A stretch of 64,000 nt of DNA from Winogradskyella haliclonae (GCF_014635865.1 NZ_BMDQ01000001.1:1178001-1242000); one strand, 5' to 3'. Positions 17,775 to 27,399 are shown, counted from the stretch's first letter. The notes: generated by a model not told the origin, from the letters alone. Numbers and translations are program-made.

Positions 17775-18955
17775 CTTAAAGCATTTTTAATTCGCTTTAC
17801 AGCTTCAATAATTTGCTCTTGAGATGCCGCATAAGAAATACGAATGCAATTAGGGTTGCCAAAAGCATCACCTGTAACAGTTGCGACATTTGCGTTTTCT
17901 AAAAGATACATAGCAAATTCTGAAGCATTATCTATAGTTTGCCCTTTAAGAGTTTTTCCAAAATAAGCGGAAATATCTGGGAAGACATAGAAAGCACCTT
18001 CTGGTTCATTGCATGAAAATCCATCAATCTCTCTAAGTAAACCTAATATCAATTGACGACGTTCTTTAAACTCATCAATCATATATTGTACGCGGTCTGG
18101 AGAAGCTTCTAATGCAGAAATTACTGCACGCTGGGCTATACAATTAGCGCCACTAGTCACTTGACCTTGAATCTTATTACAAGCTCTTGCTATTGTTGTT
18201 GGTGCACCAATGTAACCTATTCGCCATCCAGTCATTGCAAACGCTTTAGATACACCGTTTACAGTTATGGTTCTTTCAAACATATCTTCAAATTGAGCCA
18301 TGCTACAATGTCCACCAACAAAGTTTATGTGTTCATAGATTTCATCAGAAACCACATAAATATTCGGATATTTTTGAAGTACATCTGCTAACGCTCTAAG
18401 CTCTTTTTTACTGTATACAGAACCACTTGGGTTACAAGGAGAACTGTACCAAATCATTTTGGTTTTTGGTGTAATAGCAGCTTCTAACTGCGCAGGTGTC
18501 ATTTTAAAATCGTTATCGATGGATGTTTTGACTTCAATAGGTACACCACCATTAAGTTTTACAATATCGCTATAACTTACCCAGTATGGACATGGCAAAA
18601 TAACTTCGTCTGCATCATTAAGCATTACTGAAGCAATATTAAACAAAGACTGTTTTGCACCAGTAGAAACAACAATTTGTTGGCGATTGTAATCTAATTG
18701 ATTATCACGCTTAAACTTTGTAATAATGGCGTCCTTGAGTTCTGCATAACCATCAACTGGAGTGTAGCTATTATAGTTGTCATCAATTGCTTGTTTAGCA
18801 GACTCTTTTATAAAATCAGGAGTGTCAAAATCTGGTTCACCTAAACTAAGGCCTATAATATCTTTTCCTTCTTCTCTTAATTCCCTTGCTTTAGCAGCCA
18901 TTGCTAAAGTAGCTGAGGTCGATAGACTGTTAATTCTATCCGAAAGTTGGTTCAT
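17771..18955 (-). CDS. Class I/II pyridoxal phosphate aminotransferase (aspartate type)
   Basis: Transfers an amino group between an amino acid, probably aspartate or an aromatic, and a keto acid. The 394 residues show the fold-type I signature: N-terminal LGEPDFDTPDFI, NPSGSVYSKKEL, SDEIYEHINF and the PLP-lysine motif VNGVSKAFAMTGWRIGYIGA (about 232-251), with the C-terminal Arg region NCIRISYA. The pattern is that of the bacterial Ib aspartate transaminases. It begins 20 bases after a fatty-acid desaturase on the same strand and is probably co-transcribed from the desaturase promoter. Substrate preference cannot be fixed. Confidence 0.9.
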   Translation of the reverse strand: MNQLSDRINSLSTSATLAMAAKARELREEGKDIIGLSLGEPDFDTPDFIKESAKQAIDDNYNSYTPVDGYAELKDAIITKFKRDNQLDYNRQQIVVSTGAKQSLFNIASVMLNDADEVILPCPYWVSYSDIVKLNGGVPIEVKTSIDNDFKMTPAQLEAAITPKTKMIWYSSPCNPSGSVYSKKELRALADVLQKYPNIYVVSDEIYEHINFVGGHCSMAQFEDMFERTITVNGVSKAFAMTGWRIGYIGAPTTIARACNKIQGQVTSGANCIAQRAVISALEASPDRVQYMIDEFKERRQLILGLLREIDGFSCNEPEGAFYVFPDISAYFGKTLKGQTIDNASEFAMYLLENANVATVTGDAFGNPNCIRISYAASQEQIIEAVKRIKNALS

Positions 18956-18975
18956 GCGTGTTGGTTGTGTATGGT

Positions 18976-20079
18976 TTATGCTTGTATTGCTGGTTTCATT
19001 CCCATTTCTTTCAAAAACCTAAAATGTGCTGCAATAGCTTTTCTAGTGGTTTTATACTCTTTATATGGTAAGTTAAACTCTTTAGCTGTGTCCTTAACAA
19101 TTTTAGCGATTTTCCCATAATGTATGTGGCTGATGTTAGGGAAGATATGATGCTCGACCTGGTGATTTAGGCCACCAGTATACCAGTTTATAAACCAGCT
19201 TTTAGCACCAAAGTTGACTGTAGTTTTTAATTGATGTATAGCCCAAGTATTTTTCATAGTGCCATCTTTCTCTGGCATTGGCATTTCTGCTTCATCCATA
19301 ACGTGTGCCAATTGAAAAACAATACTTAAAATTAACCCAGCTACATAATGCATTAACAAAAACCCAATTAAAACCTCATACCATGCTAAGTCTGTTAAAA
19401 CAATAGGAATAACAATCCACATGCTTACATAAATTAGCTTTGAGATAACGAGCTTACTCCAGTTTACAACTGGATTTGGCAGCTTTCCATAGGAAAGTTT
19501 GCGTTTCATATAACGATACATTTGCTGAAAATCAGTGGTTATGGCCCAATTAATTGTCAATAACCCATATAGCAAAATAGAATAGTAATGCTGAAACTTG
19601 TGATGTTTATGCCATTTTGCATGTTCAGAAAAACGTAAAATACGTCCAGCTTCTAAATCTTCATCATGTCCATGGATATTAGTATACGTGTGGTGTAATA
19701 CATTATGTTGTACTTTCCAGTTATATACGTTTCCTGCTAGAATATAGATACTACTTCCCATTAAACGGTTAATCCATTCTCTATTAGAATAAGAACCATG
19801 ATTACCATCGTGCATAACATTCATGCCAACACCAGCCATACCAACACCCATAACGACTGTAAGTAAGAGCTGTGCCCAAGTAGGAATATTTAATGTTAGC
19901 AATAAAAAGTATGGTGTTATAAACAACGCAAACATGACTATGGTCTTAATCCATAGTTTATAGTTTCCTGTACGTTTAATGTTGTTTTCTTTAAAGTAGT
20001 CGTTTACACGTTTGTTAAGAGTTCTGAAAAATTTTGCAGAATCTTTTCGGGAGAAAGTAAGCGCTTTTTGGGTATTCAT
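18976..20079 (-). CDS. Membrane fatty acid desaturase
   Basis: Oxygen-dependent di-iron desaturase that introduces double bonds into acyl chains. The 367 residues have several membrane segments and the three histidine boxes: MHDGNHGSYS (about 108-117), QHNVLHHTYTN (about 143-153) and LNHQVEHHIFPNISHIHYG (about 307-325). The QxxHH form of the third box is that of front-end or linoleoyl-type desaturases. A full consensus promoter lies upstream and the aminotransferase gene follows. Likely role is membrane fluidity adjustment, inferred from the family. Confidence 0.92.
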   Translation of the reverse strand: MNTQKALTFSRKDSAKFFRTLNKRVNDYFKENNIKRTGNYKLWIKTIVMFALFITPYFLLLTLNIPTWAQLLLTVVMGVGMAGVGMNVMHDGNHGSYSNREWINRLMGSSIYILAGNVYNWKVQHNVLHHTYTNIHGHDEDLEAGRILRFSEHAKWHKHHKFQHYYSILLYGLLTINWAITTDFQQMYRYMKRKLSYGKLPNPVVNWSKLVISKLIYVSMWIVIPIVLTDLAWYEVLIGFLLMHYVAGLILSIVFQLAHVMDEAEMPMPEKDGTMKNTWAIHQLKTTVNFGAKSWFINWYTGGLNHQVEHHIFPNISHIHYGKIAKIVKDTAKEFNLPYKEYKTTRKAIAAHFRFLKEMGMKPAIQA

Positions 20080-20134
20080 ATGTATTCTAAATTTAAAACT
20101 TAACGCATCAAAAACGGGTTAAGTATAGAAAGGG

Positions 20135-20167
20135 CAAAGATAATTAATTAATATGCCGGATTAACAA
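20135..20167 (-). promoter_or_regulatory. Desaturase promoter, full consensus
   Basis: On the minus strand TTG (20167-20165) precedes TATCTTTG (20142-20135) by 22 bases, a full TTG-N17-23-TAnnTTTG match, with the start codon 56 bases downstream. Confidence 0.75.
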
Positions 20168-20199
20168 CTTGATGTTAAATTATCAATTTTAAAATTAAC

Positions 20200-20207
20200 T
20201 ATTTTTG
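20200..20207 (+). promoter_or_regulatory. rsmG: rsmG promoter, -7 box
   Basis: TATTTTTG matches TAnnTTTG, 14 bases upstream of the rsmG ATG, predicting a very short leader. Confidence 0.6.
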
Positions 20208-20220
20208 CCAAAACGATATA

Positions 20221-20847
20221 ATGGAACTCATCTTAAAATACTTTCCTAATCTAACAGCCCTTCAAATAGAGCAGTTTGAAGCTTTATTGCCCTTGTACAA
20301 AGATTGGAATTCTAAAATAAATGTTATCTCTCGTAAGGATATAGATGAATTGTATTTAAGACATGTTCTTCATTCTTTGGCTATTGCAAAAGTGATGCCT
20401 TTTGCAGATGGTTCTTCAGTGTTAGACGTTGGTACTGGTGGTGGATTTCCGGGAGTGCCTTTGGCTATACTTTTTCCAAAATGCCAATTTCATCTAGTAG
20501 ATAGTATCAATAAAAAATTAAAAGTGATTAATGGTGTTGCAGAAGCACTAAATCTTGAAAATATAAGAACTACGCATAGTAGAGTAGAGACCATAGACGA
20601 ACAATATGATTTTATAGTAAGTCGTGCAGTAACAGCAATGCCAGAATTTACAAAATGGGTAAAAGGGAAAATAAAGAAAGCGCAAAAAAACACATTTAAA
20701 AATGGTATTCTTTATCTAAAAGGAGGCGACTTGTCTGAAGAATTAAAACAGTACACAACTGTAAAACTATTTCCGTTAACAGATTATTTTGATGAGCATT
20801 TTTTTGAAACCAAAAAGGTAGTATACCTGCCGGTTAAGTACAAATAA
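20221..20847 (+). CDS. rsmG: 16S rRNA (guanine-N7) methyltransferase RsmG
   Basis: Methylates N7 of G527 (E. coli numbering) in 16S rRNA; loss gives low-level streptomycin resistance in other bacteria. The 208 residues include WNSKINVISRKDIDELYLRH (about 29-48), SAM motif I VLDVGTGGGFPGVPLAI (about 67-83), HLVDSINKKLKVI and the conserved IVSRAVTAMPEF. Length is normal for the family. Transcribed alone and ended by a bidirectional terminator. Confidence 0.96.
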   Translation: MELILKYFPNLTALQIEQFEALLPLYKDWNSKINVISRKDIDELYLRHVLHSLAIAKVMPFADGSSVLDVGTGGGFPGVPLAILFPKCQFHLVDSINKKLKVINGVAEALNLENIRTTHSRVETIDEQYDFIVSRAVTAMPEFTKWVKGKIKKAQKNTFKNGILYLKGGDLSEELKQYTTVKLFPLTDYFDEHFFETKKVVYLPVKYK

Positions 20848-20874
20848 AAAAAGCGCCATAAATAGGCGCTTTTT
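20848..20874. terminator. Bidirectional terminator between rsmG and the T9SS esterase gene
   Basis: AAAAAGCGCC (20848-20857) and GGCGCTTTTT (20865-20874) flank a 7-nt loop, with an A-run and T-run on opposite sides, directly after the rsmG stop. Confidence 0.9.
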
Positions 20875-20890
20875 TATTTTGAATTTTAGA

Positions 20891-22594
20891 TTAATTGACG
20901 ATAAACTTAGTCGTGTATCTTGAGTTGTTTTCTCCTTCTATATTTAAAATATAAAATCCTGAATTTAGATTAACAGGAACTTCAGTTCTATCATTTAATT
21001 CCACTTGAGTTCTAAAAATTAATTTTCCTGTTAAGTCTGTAACAGATATTGAAGCATTTTGATTACTATTTGATAATAAAACCAAATGATCTTTAATTGG
21101 ATTGCTTTCTAATTGAAAACGTATTAGAGTTTCAGAATTAGTACTTAAAACCGTTTGCCTAATTTCATCTAGTATAAATGCAGCATTACCAGGAGTTATG
21201 GCTACATGAGTTTCGTTTGTTAAGGGTATATATGTGTTGTCGAAAGGTGTGTTGTCTGTTGTAGCTCTTGTATTCGTAATGTTTATATCATGAAACCAAT
21301 TAATGTCATCACCACCAGTGGGTTCATCTGTTATTTCTAGGCCTAAAGCGCTTACAGTTGGTATAAAACTAAACTTATCTATTTGTAATGCGGCTAGAAA
21401 TTCTGCGGCAAGTCCCGTCATAGGCACATCTCCCGTAAGATTCGTAAGGTCAAATAAGCCGCCAGGCGCAGCATCAATTCCGTTATAATTATCCGTTCCA
21501 GATGATGCAGATGAATTTCTTACTAAGGATGAAAAAGAGCTTACTGTAGCGGGAGTTCCTGAAGTTGGAGTCATGTTTATAACAATATCTACCATAATAA
21601 TAGATACTTGAAATGTAGCATCTATTATTTCAAAGCCCGGCTCTACTTGAGTACCGGAATCTCCGTTTGCAAAATAATAGTTATTTGTAGTGCTGTTAAA
21701 AATATTGCCATTTGTTACAGCTATATTTCTTGTGTTTTGCGGGTAAGGTGAATTGAAACTATTAATATTAGTTTCAAACTGAACGCGATAATCGTCAGGT
21801 ATTGGTAAAGTTGATCCGGTAAAATCGTATCCATTAATAGCCAAATGTGGTTCTATATGGTCGACTAATAGTTGACGTGCAGCTGGCGAGTATAAATAAT
21901 CATTAATTAGTGGCTGTAATTCGGTAACGTTTTGATTACCAACAATACCACCTACATCTAGACCAAAAGCCAAAAAGTTTAACTGATGCTGAAGTCCAAT
22001 AGGAATGTTTGCTCCCAGGTGCGGCGCATCTAGAGAAACCCATAGACTTGTATCTGCATCTAGCATATTGCCTTCCATATAATTTAAAGCATATCTCGAA
22101 ATTAAGCCACCCATACTTGGACCAATAATTATATTTTGTTCAGGCGAACTTACCATAGCTTTTTCAGTATTTATATCTTCAATAAGAGCTACTAATGTTA
22201 GTGCATTTCTTTCTATAAAATCCGCACCGCCATCTACATCTGCTCCAGAATTCATATAAGTTGGGAAATTAACCACAACAATGTCAAAACCTTCTGCTCG
22301 TAACTCATCACCAAGATTGGTAAAGTTTGGATTGCCTGTATAATCCAAAGAGGCATACAATGCATCAATGTTTCTTGTATCGCCAGGGTCAAATCCGTCT
22401 ATTAAAAAAATAGGTCTATCTAAAATGTCATCTGTACTCAGATAAACAAAATATTCAGCTTGTCCAGCAAATTCAGTCGCTCCAGCGTAGCCAGATAAGT
22501 CTGCTGTTAAATCAGAGGTAATAGTAACAGGAGTCACTTGTGAGAATCCTAAAAATGAAAATAATAAAAAGGATAACGTGTAGATTTTTTTCAT
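20891..22594 (-). CDS. Secreted alpha/beta-hydrolase with type A T9SS sorting domain
   Basis: A 567-residue exported protein: signal peptide (MKKIYTLSFLLFSFLGFSQ), an alpha/beta-hydrolase region with nucleophile elbow IIIGPSMGGLISRYALNY (about 151-168, Gly-x-Ser-x-Gly), a possible catalytic His near ETHVAITPGN (about 460-470), and a C-terminal T9SS type A domain of about 80 residues (FQLESNPIKDHLVLLSN, then ISVTDLTGKLIF and NSGFYILNIEGE). It should cross the outer membrane by T9SS and be anchored or released at the surface. Esterase or lipase activity is likely; the substrate is unknown. Transcribed alone. Confidence 0.85.
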   Translation of the reverse strand: MKKIYTLSFLLFSFLGFSQVTPVTITSDLTADLSGYAGATEFAGQAEYFVYLSTDDILDRPIFLIDGFDPGDTRNIDALYASLDYTGNPNFTNLGDELRAEGFDIVVVNFPTYMNSGADVDGGADFIERNALTLVALIEDINTEKAMVSSPEQNIIIGPSMGGLISRYALNYMEGNMLDADTSLWVSLDAPHLGANIPIGLQHQLNFLAFGLDVGGIVGNQNVTELQPLINDYLYSPAARQLLVDHIEPHLAINGYDFTGSTLPIPDDYRVQFETNINSFNSPYPQNTRNIAVTNGNIFNSTTNNYYFANGDSGTQVEPGFEIIDATFQVSIIMVDIVINMTPTSGTPATVSSFSSLVRNSSASSGTDNYNGIDAAPGGLFDLTNLTGDVPMTGLAAEFLAALQIDKFSFIPTVSALGLEITDEPTGGDDINWFHDINITNTRATTDNTPFDNTYIPLTNETHVAITPGNAAFILDEIRQTVLSTNSETLIRFQLESNPIKDHLVLLSNSNQNASISVTDLTGKLIFRTQVELNDRTEVPVNLNSGFYILNIEGENNSRYTTKFIVN

Positions 22595-22640
22595 ATAATA
22601 ACTAGTTCTTGATTAATGGTTTATAAAGATAGTTAAAAAC

Positions 22641-22676
22641 AAAAAACCCTTTAGGTAAAATACTAAAGGGTTTTTT
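22641..22676 (-). terminator. pruA terminator
   Basis: AAAAAACCCTTTAG (22641-22654) and CTAAAGGGTTTTTT (22663-22676) form a 14-bp stem with an 8-nt loop, 21 bases past the pruA stop. Confidence 0.9.
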
Positions 22677-22696
22677 AGGAAATTATAAGGATTAGA

Positions 22697-24322
22697 TTAT
22701 CCTAAAAATGGATATCTATAATCTGTTGGCGTAACAAATGTTTCTTTAATTAGTCTCGGTGATACCCAACGTAATAAGTTTTGTGCACTTCCTGCTTTGT
22801 CGTTTGTTCCAGATGCTCTGGCACCACCAAAAGGTTGTTGTCCAACAACAGCACCCGTAGGTTTATCATTGATGTAGAAGTTTCCTGCAGAGTTTTGTAA
22901 AGCTTTTGTAGCCTCTTCAACAGCATATCTGTCCGTAGATAATATTGCTCCTGTTAATGCATATTCACTTGTTTCGTCAACTAACCTTAAAGTTTCAGAA
23001 TACGCATCATCTTCATACACATAAATAGTAATTACTGGACCAAAAAGCTCCGTACACATGGTTGTATATTTTGGGTCAGTAGTTACGATAACTGTTGGTT
23101 CAATAAAGTAACCTTTAGATTTGTCGTAATTACCGCCTGCAATAATTTCGGCATTAGTATCAGCTTTAGCGCCATCAATATATGTTGCCAATTTATCAAA
23201 AGAGCCTTCGTGGATGACAGCAGTAATAAAATTACTCATGTCTTCAGGAGAGCCCATTTTAAAAGAAGCAATGTCATCTAGTAGATGGTTTTTTACATCA
23301 TTCCAAATACCTTTTGGCACATAAGCACGAGATGCTGCACTACATTTCTGTCCTTGGAATTCGAAAGCACCACGAGTAATGGCAGTAGCTACTTGCTTAG
23401 CGTTTGCTGATTTGTGCGCAACGATAAAATCTTTTCCGCCTGTTTCTCCAACAATCCTTGGATACGTTTTATAATTATGGATATTCTCTCCAATTTGCTT
23501 CCATAATTCTTTAAATATAAAAGTAGATCCTGTAAAGTGTAATCCTGAAAAATCTGGACTTGCTAAAACAGTATTTGTAATCATTACAGGGTCGCCAAAA
23601 ACAACATTGATAACACCGTCTGGTACACCAGCTTCTTTAAAAACATCCATGATGACTTTTGCAGAATAAACTTGACTGTCACTAGGTTTCCAAACAACAA
23701 CATTACCCATTAAGGCCATACAAGCTGGTAAGTTACCTGCAATTGCTGTAAAATTAAAAGGTGTTACAGCATATGTAAAACCTTCAAGTGGGCGATACTC
23801 AACTCGGTTCCATGCATCACTAGTACTTTCTGGTTGCTCCATGTAAATGTCAGTCATAAACTGAACATTAAAACGCAAGAAATCAATAAACTCACAAGCG
23901 GCATCAATTTCTGCTTGATGTATCGTTTTTGATTGTGCTATCATAGTAGCTGCGTTAATCTTAGCACGGTAAGGACCAGCAATTAATTCAGCAGCTTTTA
24001 AAAAGATACCTGCACGTTGTTCCCAAGGCATTTGAGACCAAGATTTACGCGCTTCTAATGCAGTAGCTATAGCTTGATCAACATGAGATTTTTCAGCTAA
24101 GTGATATTCGCCAACTATATGTTGGTGGTCATGTGGCGGAGACATGGTTCTGGTGTTTCCAGTCTTTACATCTTGTCCGTTTATGTATAATGGAACTTCA
24201 ACTTTACTGTTAAACATTGATTTGTAAGCCGCAGCAACAGCTTCACGTTCTGGTGATCCTGGAGCATAAGATTTTACAGGTTCATTTACCGCTACTGGTA
24301 CATTAAAGAATCCGTTTGCCAT
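22697..24322 (-). CDS. pruA: L-glutamate gamma-semialdehyde dehydrogenase
   Basis: NAD-dependent oxidation of glutamate semialdehyde/pyrroline-5-carboxylate to glutamate, the second step of proline catabolism. The 541 residues have the eukaryote-like monofunctional P5CDH form, without a PutA proline dehydrogenase domain. Motifs: TPFNFTAIAGNLPACMALMG (about 186-205), FTGSTFIFKELWK, catalytic Glu in VGETGGKDFI (about 290-299) and catalytic Cys in FQGQKCSAASRAYV (about 320-333). Proline dehydrogenase is not in the window. Transcribed alone with its own promoter and terminator. Confidence 0.95.
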   Translation of the reverse strand: MANGFFNVPVAVNEPVKSYAPGSPEREAVAAAYKSMFNSKVEVPLYINGQDVKTGNTRTMSPPHDHQHIVGEYHLAEKSHVDQAIATALEARKSWSQMPWEQRAGIFLKAAELIAGPYRAKINAATMIAQSKTIHQAEIDAACEFIDFLRFNVQFMTDIYMEQPESTSDAWNRVEYRPLEGFTYAVTPFNFTAIAGNLPACMALMGNVVVWKPSDSQVYSAKVIMDVFKEAGVPDGVINVVFGDPVMITNTVLASPDFSGLHFTGSTFIFKELWKQIGENIHNYKTYPRIVGETGGKDFIVAHKSANAKQVATAITRGAFEFQGQKCSAASRAYVPKGIWNDVKNHLLDDIASFKMGSPEDMSNFITAVIHEGSFDKLATYIDGAKADTNAEIIAGGNYDKSKGYFIEPTVIVTTDPKYTTMCTELFGPVITIYVYEDDAYSETLRLVDETSEYALTGAILSTDRYAVEEATKALQNSAGNFYINDKPTGAVVGQQPFGGARASGTNDKAGSAQNLLRWVSPRLIKETFVTPTDYRYPFLG

Positions 24323-24362
24323 AGTTATGATGTTTTAAAAATTTGAATTTTTTTTGAAAGTG

Positions 24363-24370
24363 CAAAGGTA
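24363..24370 (-). promoter_or_regulatory. pruA: pruA promoter, -7 box
   Basis: Minus-strand TACCTTTG matches TAnnTTTG, 41 bases upstream of the pruA start. The nearest TTG is only 14 bases further upstream, shorter than usual spacing. Confidence 0.5.
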
Positions 24371-24465
24371 CAATATTTATAAAACAAAAGTGTTTTTTTG
24401 AAGTAACTTGAAATGCGAATATCAAAATAAAATTTTGTAAGTTCATGCCCACAAAACAGACTCCT

Positions 24466-24473
24466 TATCTTTG
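24466..24473 (+). promoter_or_regulatory. Promoter -7 box of the 335-residue gene
   Basis: TATCTTTG matches TAnnTTTG, 20 bases upstream of the ATG at 24493. Confidence 0.5.
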
Positions 24474-24492
24474 ATATATTTTTATTTTTCTT

Positions 24493-25500
24493 ATGCAAAA
24501 AAATGATGCCTTTATAATTACAATGGCTTATCCCGAAACCATTGTTTCTCATGCTGAAGAATGGTATTCAAAATTTCTACGATTCGTATTTATTGGGAAT
24601 AAAAAACATGTAAGAGCAGGACATGCAGCATTGGTTTTGATTGCTAAAAAGACAGGTGTTTTAGAGTATCATGATTTTGGTCGTTATATAACAGCGTCTC
24701 CTAATGGAAGAGTAAGAGGTAGAGAAACTGATTTTGAACTCAATTTTCCTATAAAAGCAGAAATAAAAAATGATAAAATTCAGAATATTGATGAGGTCTT
24801 AAAATTCTTGGCGACACATCCAAAATTAACACATGGCGATGGTGACTTGTATGCTTCTATATGTGACTCGGTAAATTATGGTTTGGCAAGACATCATATT
24901 ACAAAACGGCAAAATGAAGGTTTTATTCGTTATGCAGCTTTTGTTGGTAAAGCCTGTAATTGCGCACGTTTTGTTACTGATGCTTTAATCGCATCAGTGA
25001 CTGATAATGTCTTAAAAACTAAGCTTATAAAATCTAAATGGTTTACGCCAAGTACAATTGGCAATGTGGTTATTGCAGATACTGAAGATTTTGTATATAG
25101 AGTTTCGGATAAAGGTGAAATAAACGAGTTTACATCTACTGTTAGTAAGGAGAATAGACGTTTGTTTTTGGATGTGCTAAAAGGGTATAGTCCAAGCTTA
25201 GTAGGTACAATTCAACCCAAGCATAATGATGTAAAAGAAAATCATGCGCAGTGGTTAAGTGGTATTGCTGCTGGTGCTTGGTTTGAAATATATGATATAG
25301 GAGGCAAAGACGAATATAGATTCAGAAGAGTTTCACCCTATGGAAACATTGATTGCGATGGTGTTTATAAAATAGATTCTGAAGGGTTTGAAATTGATTT
25401 GGAATATCAATTTATACACTATTCAAATTGTAAATTCTTTCATATTCAACAAAATTCAAAAACATTTCGTTTCGAATTTGTGAAACATTTTGAATCTTAG
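24493..25500 (+). CDS. Conserved protein, possible permuted papain-fold (NlpC/P60-like) hydrolase
   Basis: A 335-residue soluble protein without signal peptide; it probably belongs to one of the uncharacterised Bacteroidota families (DUF6695 is my best guess). Two stretches recall permuted NlpC/P60 or YiiX-like enzymes, in which the His precedes the Cys: RAGHAALVLIAKKTG (about 42-56) followed by HDFGRYI, and later GKACNCARFVTDALI (about 153-167), where Cys is followed by a helix. The C-terminal third (about 240-335) is beta-rich with unknown role. Its stop overlaps convergent apaG by four bases. Hydrolase activity is inference from motif order only. Confidence 0.6.
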   Translation: MQKNDAFIITMAYPETIVSHAEEWYSKFLRFVFIGNKKHVRAGHAALVLIAKKTGVLEYHDFGRYITASPNGRVRGRETDFELNFPIKAEIKNDKIQNIDEVLKFLATHPKLTHGDGDLYASICDSVNYGLARHHITKRQNEGFIRYAAFVGKACNCARFVTDALIASVTDNVLKTKLIKSKWFTPSTIGNVVIADTEDFVYRVSDKGEINEFTSTVSKENRRLFLDVLKGYSPSLVGTIQPKHNDVKENHAQWLSGIAAGAWFEIYDIGGKDEYRFRRVSPYGNIDCDGVYKIDSEGFEIDLEYQFIHYSNCKFFHIQQNSKTFRFEFVKHFES

Positions 25501-25883
25501 TTAAGTGAAAAAGGCGCACTTAGTTTAAAAGAAGGAATGTAAACTTTGAATTTTTTAGAGTTCGAGAAATTAACCATGTTGTAGTAACCATGCATACTGC
25601 CAAAAGGAGAAGTTAATAAACATCCCGAATTGTATGTGTGCGATTCTCCAGGCTGGATAATAGGTTTTTGTCCAATGACGCCTTCACCACGGACAACTTC
25701 AATATTATTTAAGGCATCTTTAATTTTCCAGTAACGTGAGTTGAGTTGTACAACATCTTTACTCTGGTTTTCAATGGTAATTTTGTATGCGAAGGCGAAG
25801 TTCATTTTATAGTTTTTATAAAATGTACCTTCAAAATCAGTTTCTACCGAAATTTTAATTCCGCTCGTAACTTGTTGTACCAT
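25497..25883 (-). CDS. apaG: ApaG-domain protein
   Basis: Small fibronectin-III-like beta-sandwich protein. The 128 residues show the ApaG pattern: FAFAYKITIENQSKDVVQLN (about 29-48), SRYWKIKD (about 49-56), VRGEGVIGQKPIIQPGESHT (about 62-81), YNSGCLLTSPFGSMHGYY (about 82-99). ApaG has been linked to Co2+/Mg2+ phenotypes in enterobacteria but its biochemical role is unsettled. It starts 36 bases after the decarboxylase gene upstream on the same strand and may be co-transcribed with it. Confidence 0.92.
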   Translation of the reverse strand: MVQQVTSGIKISVETDFEGTFYKNYKMNFAFAYKITIENQSKDVVQLNSRYWKIKDALNNIEVVRGEGVIGQKPIIQPGESHTYNSGCLLTSPFGSMHGYYNMVNFSNSKKFKVYIPSFKLSAPFSLN

Positions 25884-25919
25884 TGCTTTTTTTGTTCCAT
25901 ACGAAGATAAGGTATTTTT

Positions 25920-27317
25920 TTATTTGTCAATTAAAGTTGCACTGTAAGAAACGTTTTTTAACAAATGTTTAGATGCATAGGCTTCAATAGTTGTAAAGAA
26001 ATTAATAATATCTTCTTTTTCTAAGACAGTGTTTATGGTAACCATACGTACAAACTCTGTGTCATTAAATTTCCCAAACCCTACCATTAATTGAGAATCT
26101 TCATAGAGTGCGGTGCAGAGCATATTTGCTGGAATATCCTTGTAGTTGAAGCAAACCGAAATAGAATTATCATAACTACAAAGTGTATAATCTGGATGAT
26201 TATTAATATAATCTCTTGCAGTTTGAGCCAATTCAAATTGGTGGTCAACAATGTGTTCAAGGCCATTTGTACCAATAGATTTCCATAGGGTCCATAATTT
26301 TAACGCATCGTTTCGTCTTCCGCATTGCAACGATGTTTTACCAAGGTTAAAATCGTCGCCATCTGTTTGGTATAGATAGTCTGCTTCATTAGAAAATGAA
26401 CGATGAAGTTGTGTCTTATGCTTAGTAACAATTATTGAGCAACCTAGAGGTGTTCCTAGCATTTTATGTCCGTTTAGACTAAAAGAATCAGAGAATTCTA
26501 ATCCATTAGCCAAATGCTTATATGTTTTGCTAAAAATGACACTGCCACAATAAGCACCATCAACATGGAGCCATAAACTGTATGTTTTGCATACGTCACT
26601 TATAGATTTAATGTCATCAAAAGCACCTAATACGGTTGTTCCTGCAGTAGCATTTACAAAAAACGGCTTATAACCTTCTTTAATATCGTTTTTGATAACG
26701 CTTTCTAGATGAGAAGCGCTCATCTCACCTCGATTATTGGTTTTAATATAACGAACTTGTTGCCTTCCAATACCTGTTAATATAGCATTTTTTGACGCAG
26801 AGTAGTGAGATGCTTCGGAAGTATATAATGTTATTTTTTGCGAAATTCCGTGAGTTCTAATTTCAGGAAATTTATAGTCGCGAGCCATCAATAAGGCCAT
26901 GAGGTTAGTCATAGATCCACCTGCTGCTAAGGTGCCGCCACTATTTTCTGGATAACCAGATAGTCTGCAAATATTGTCTATAATTTCTTTTTCAATACCA
27001 ACTTGTGGACCAGCAACTTTATAAGTGTACATACTGTTATTGAGCATTACTGCTAATAAATCTCCAAGAGCAGCTTTGCCAATACGGCCTCCAAATAGTT
27101 GGTTAAAAAAAGATTTTGAAGCAGTTTTTGGTGTGCTTTTTATAATCGACTTTAAAGTACTTGTTAACGCCTGATCAACAATACCTTCATTATTGAGTTT
27201 TAAATCTAATTTCTGATGTAACTCTGATGTAGGAATTGGTTCTGCAACAGGGTTTTTTTGTTCCTCTTCAAATAAAAAATCACATAATTCTGAAAATAGT
27301 TTGAGGTCTTGTCGCAT
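25920..27317 (-). CDS. Group II PLP-dependent amino acid decarboxylase
   Basis: Pyridoxal phosphate enzyme that removes CO2 from an amino acid. The 465 residues fit the glutamate/tyrosine/sulfinoalanine decarboxylase family: GTLAAGGSMTNLMALLMARD (about 127-146), the PLP ring-stacking His region SEASHYSASKNAIL (about 163-176), LHVDGAYCGSVIF (about 251-263) and the Schiff-base lysine SLNGHKMLGTPLGCSI (about 280-295). The C-terminal part is complete. Which amino acid is used cannot be told; aspartate, cysteine sulfinate, tyrosine and diaminobutyrate are all possible. It is followed by apaG. Confidence 0.88.
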   Translation of the reverse strand: MRQDLKLFSELCDFLFEEEQKNPVAEPIPTSELHQKLDLKLNNEGIVDQALTSTLKSIIKSTPKTASKSFFNQLFGGRIGKAALGDLLAVMLNNSMYTYKVAGPQVGIEKEIIDNICRLSGYPENSGGTLAAGGSMTNLMALLMARDYKFPEIRTHGISQKITLYTSEASHYSASKNAILTGIGRQQVRYIKTNNRGEMSASHLESVIKNDIKEGYKPFFVNATAGTTVLGAFDDIKSISDVCKTYSLWLHVDGAYCGSVIFSKTYKHLANGLEFSDSFSLNGHKMLGTPLGCSIIVTKHKTQLHRSFSNEADYLYQTDGDDFNLGKTSLQCGRRNDALKLWTLWKSIGTNGLEHIVDHQFELAQTARDYINNHPDYTLCSYDNSISVCFNYKDIPANMLCTALYEDSQLMVGFGKFNDTEFVRMVTINTVLEKEDIINFFTTIEAYASKHLLKNVSYSATLIDK

Positions 27318-27399
27318 GTTAAAAATAGTGTAGTATTAATGGCGTATTTGTCTAAAAATGTTCAAGATACTTACAATATTCTTTTTTAGAAAATAGATT

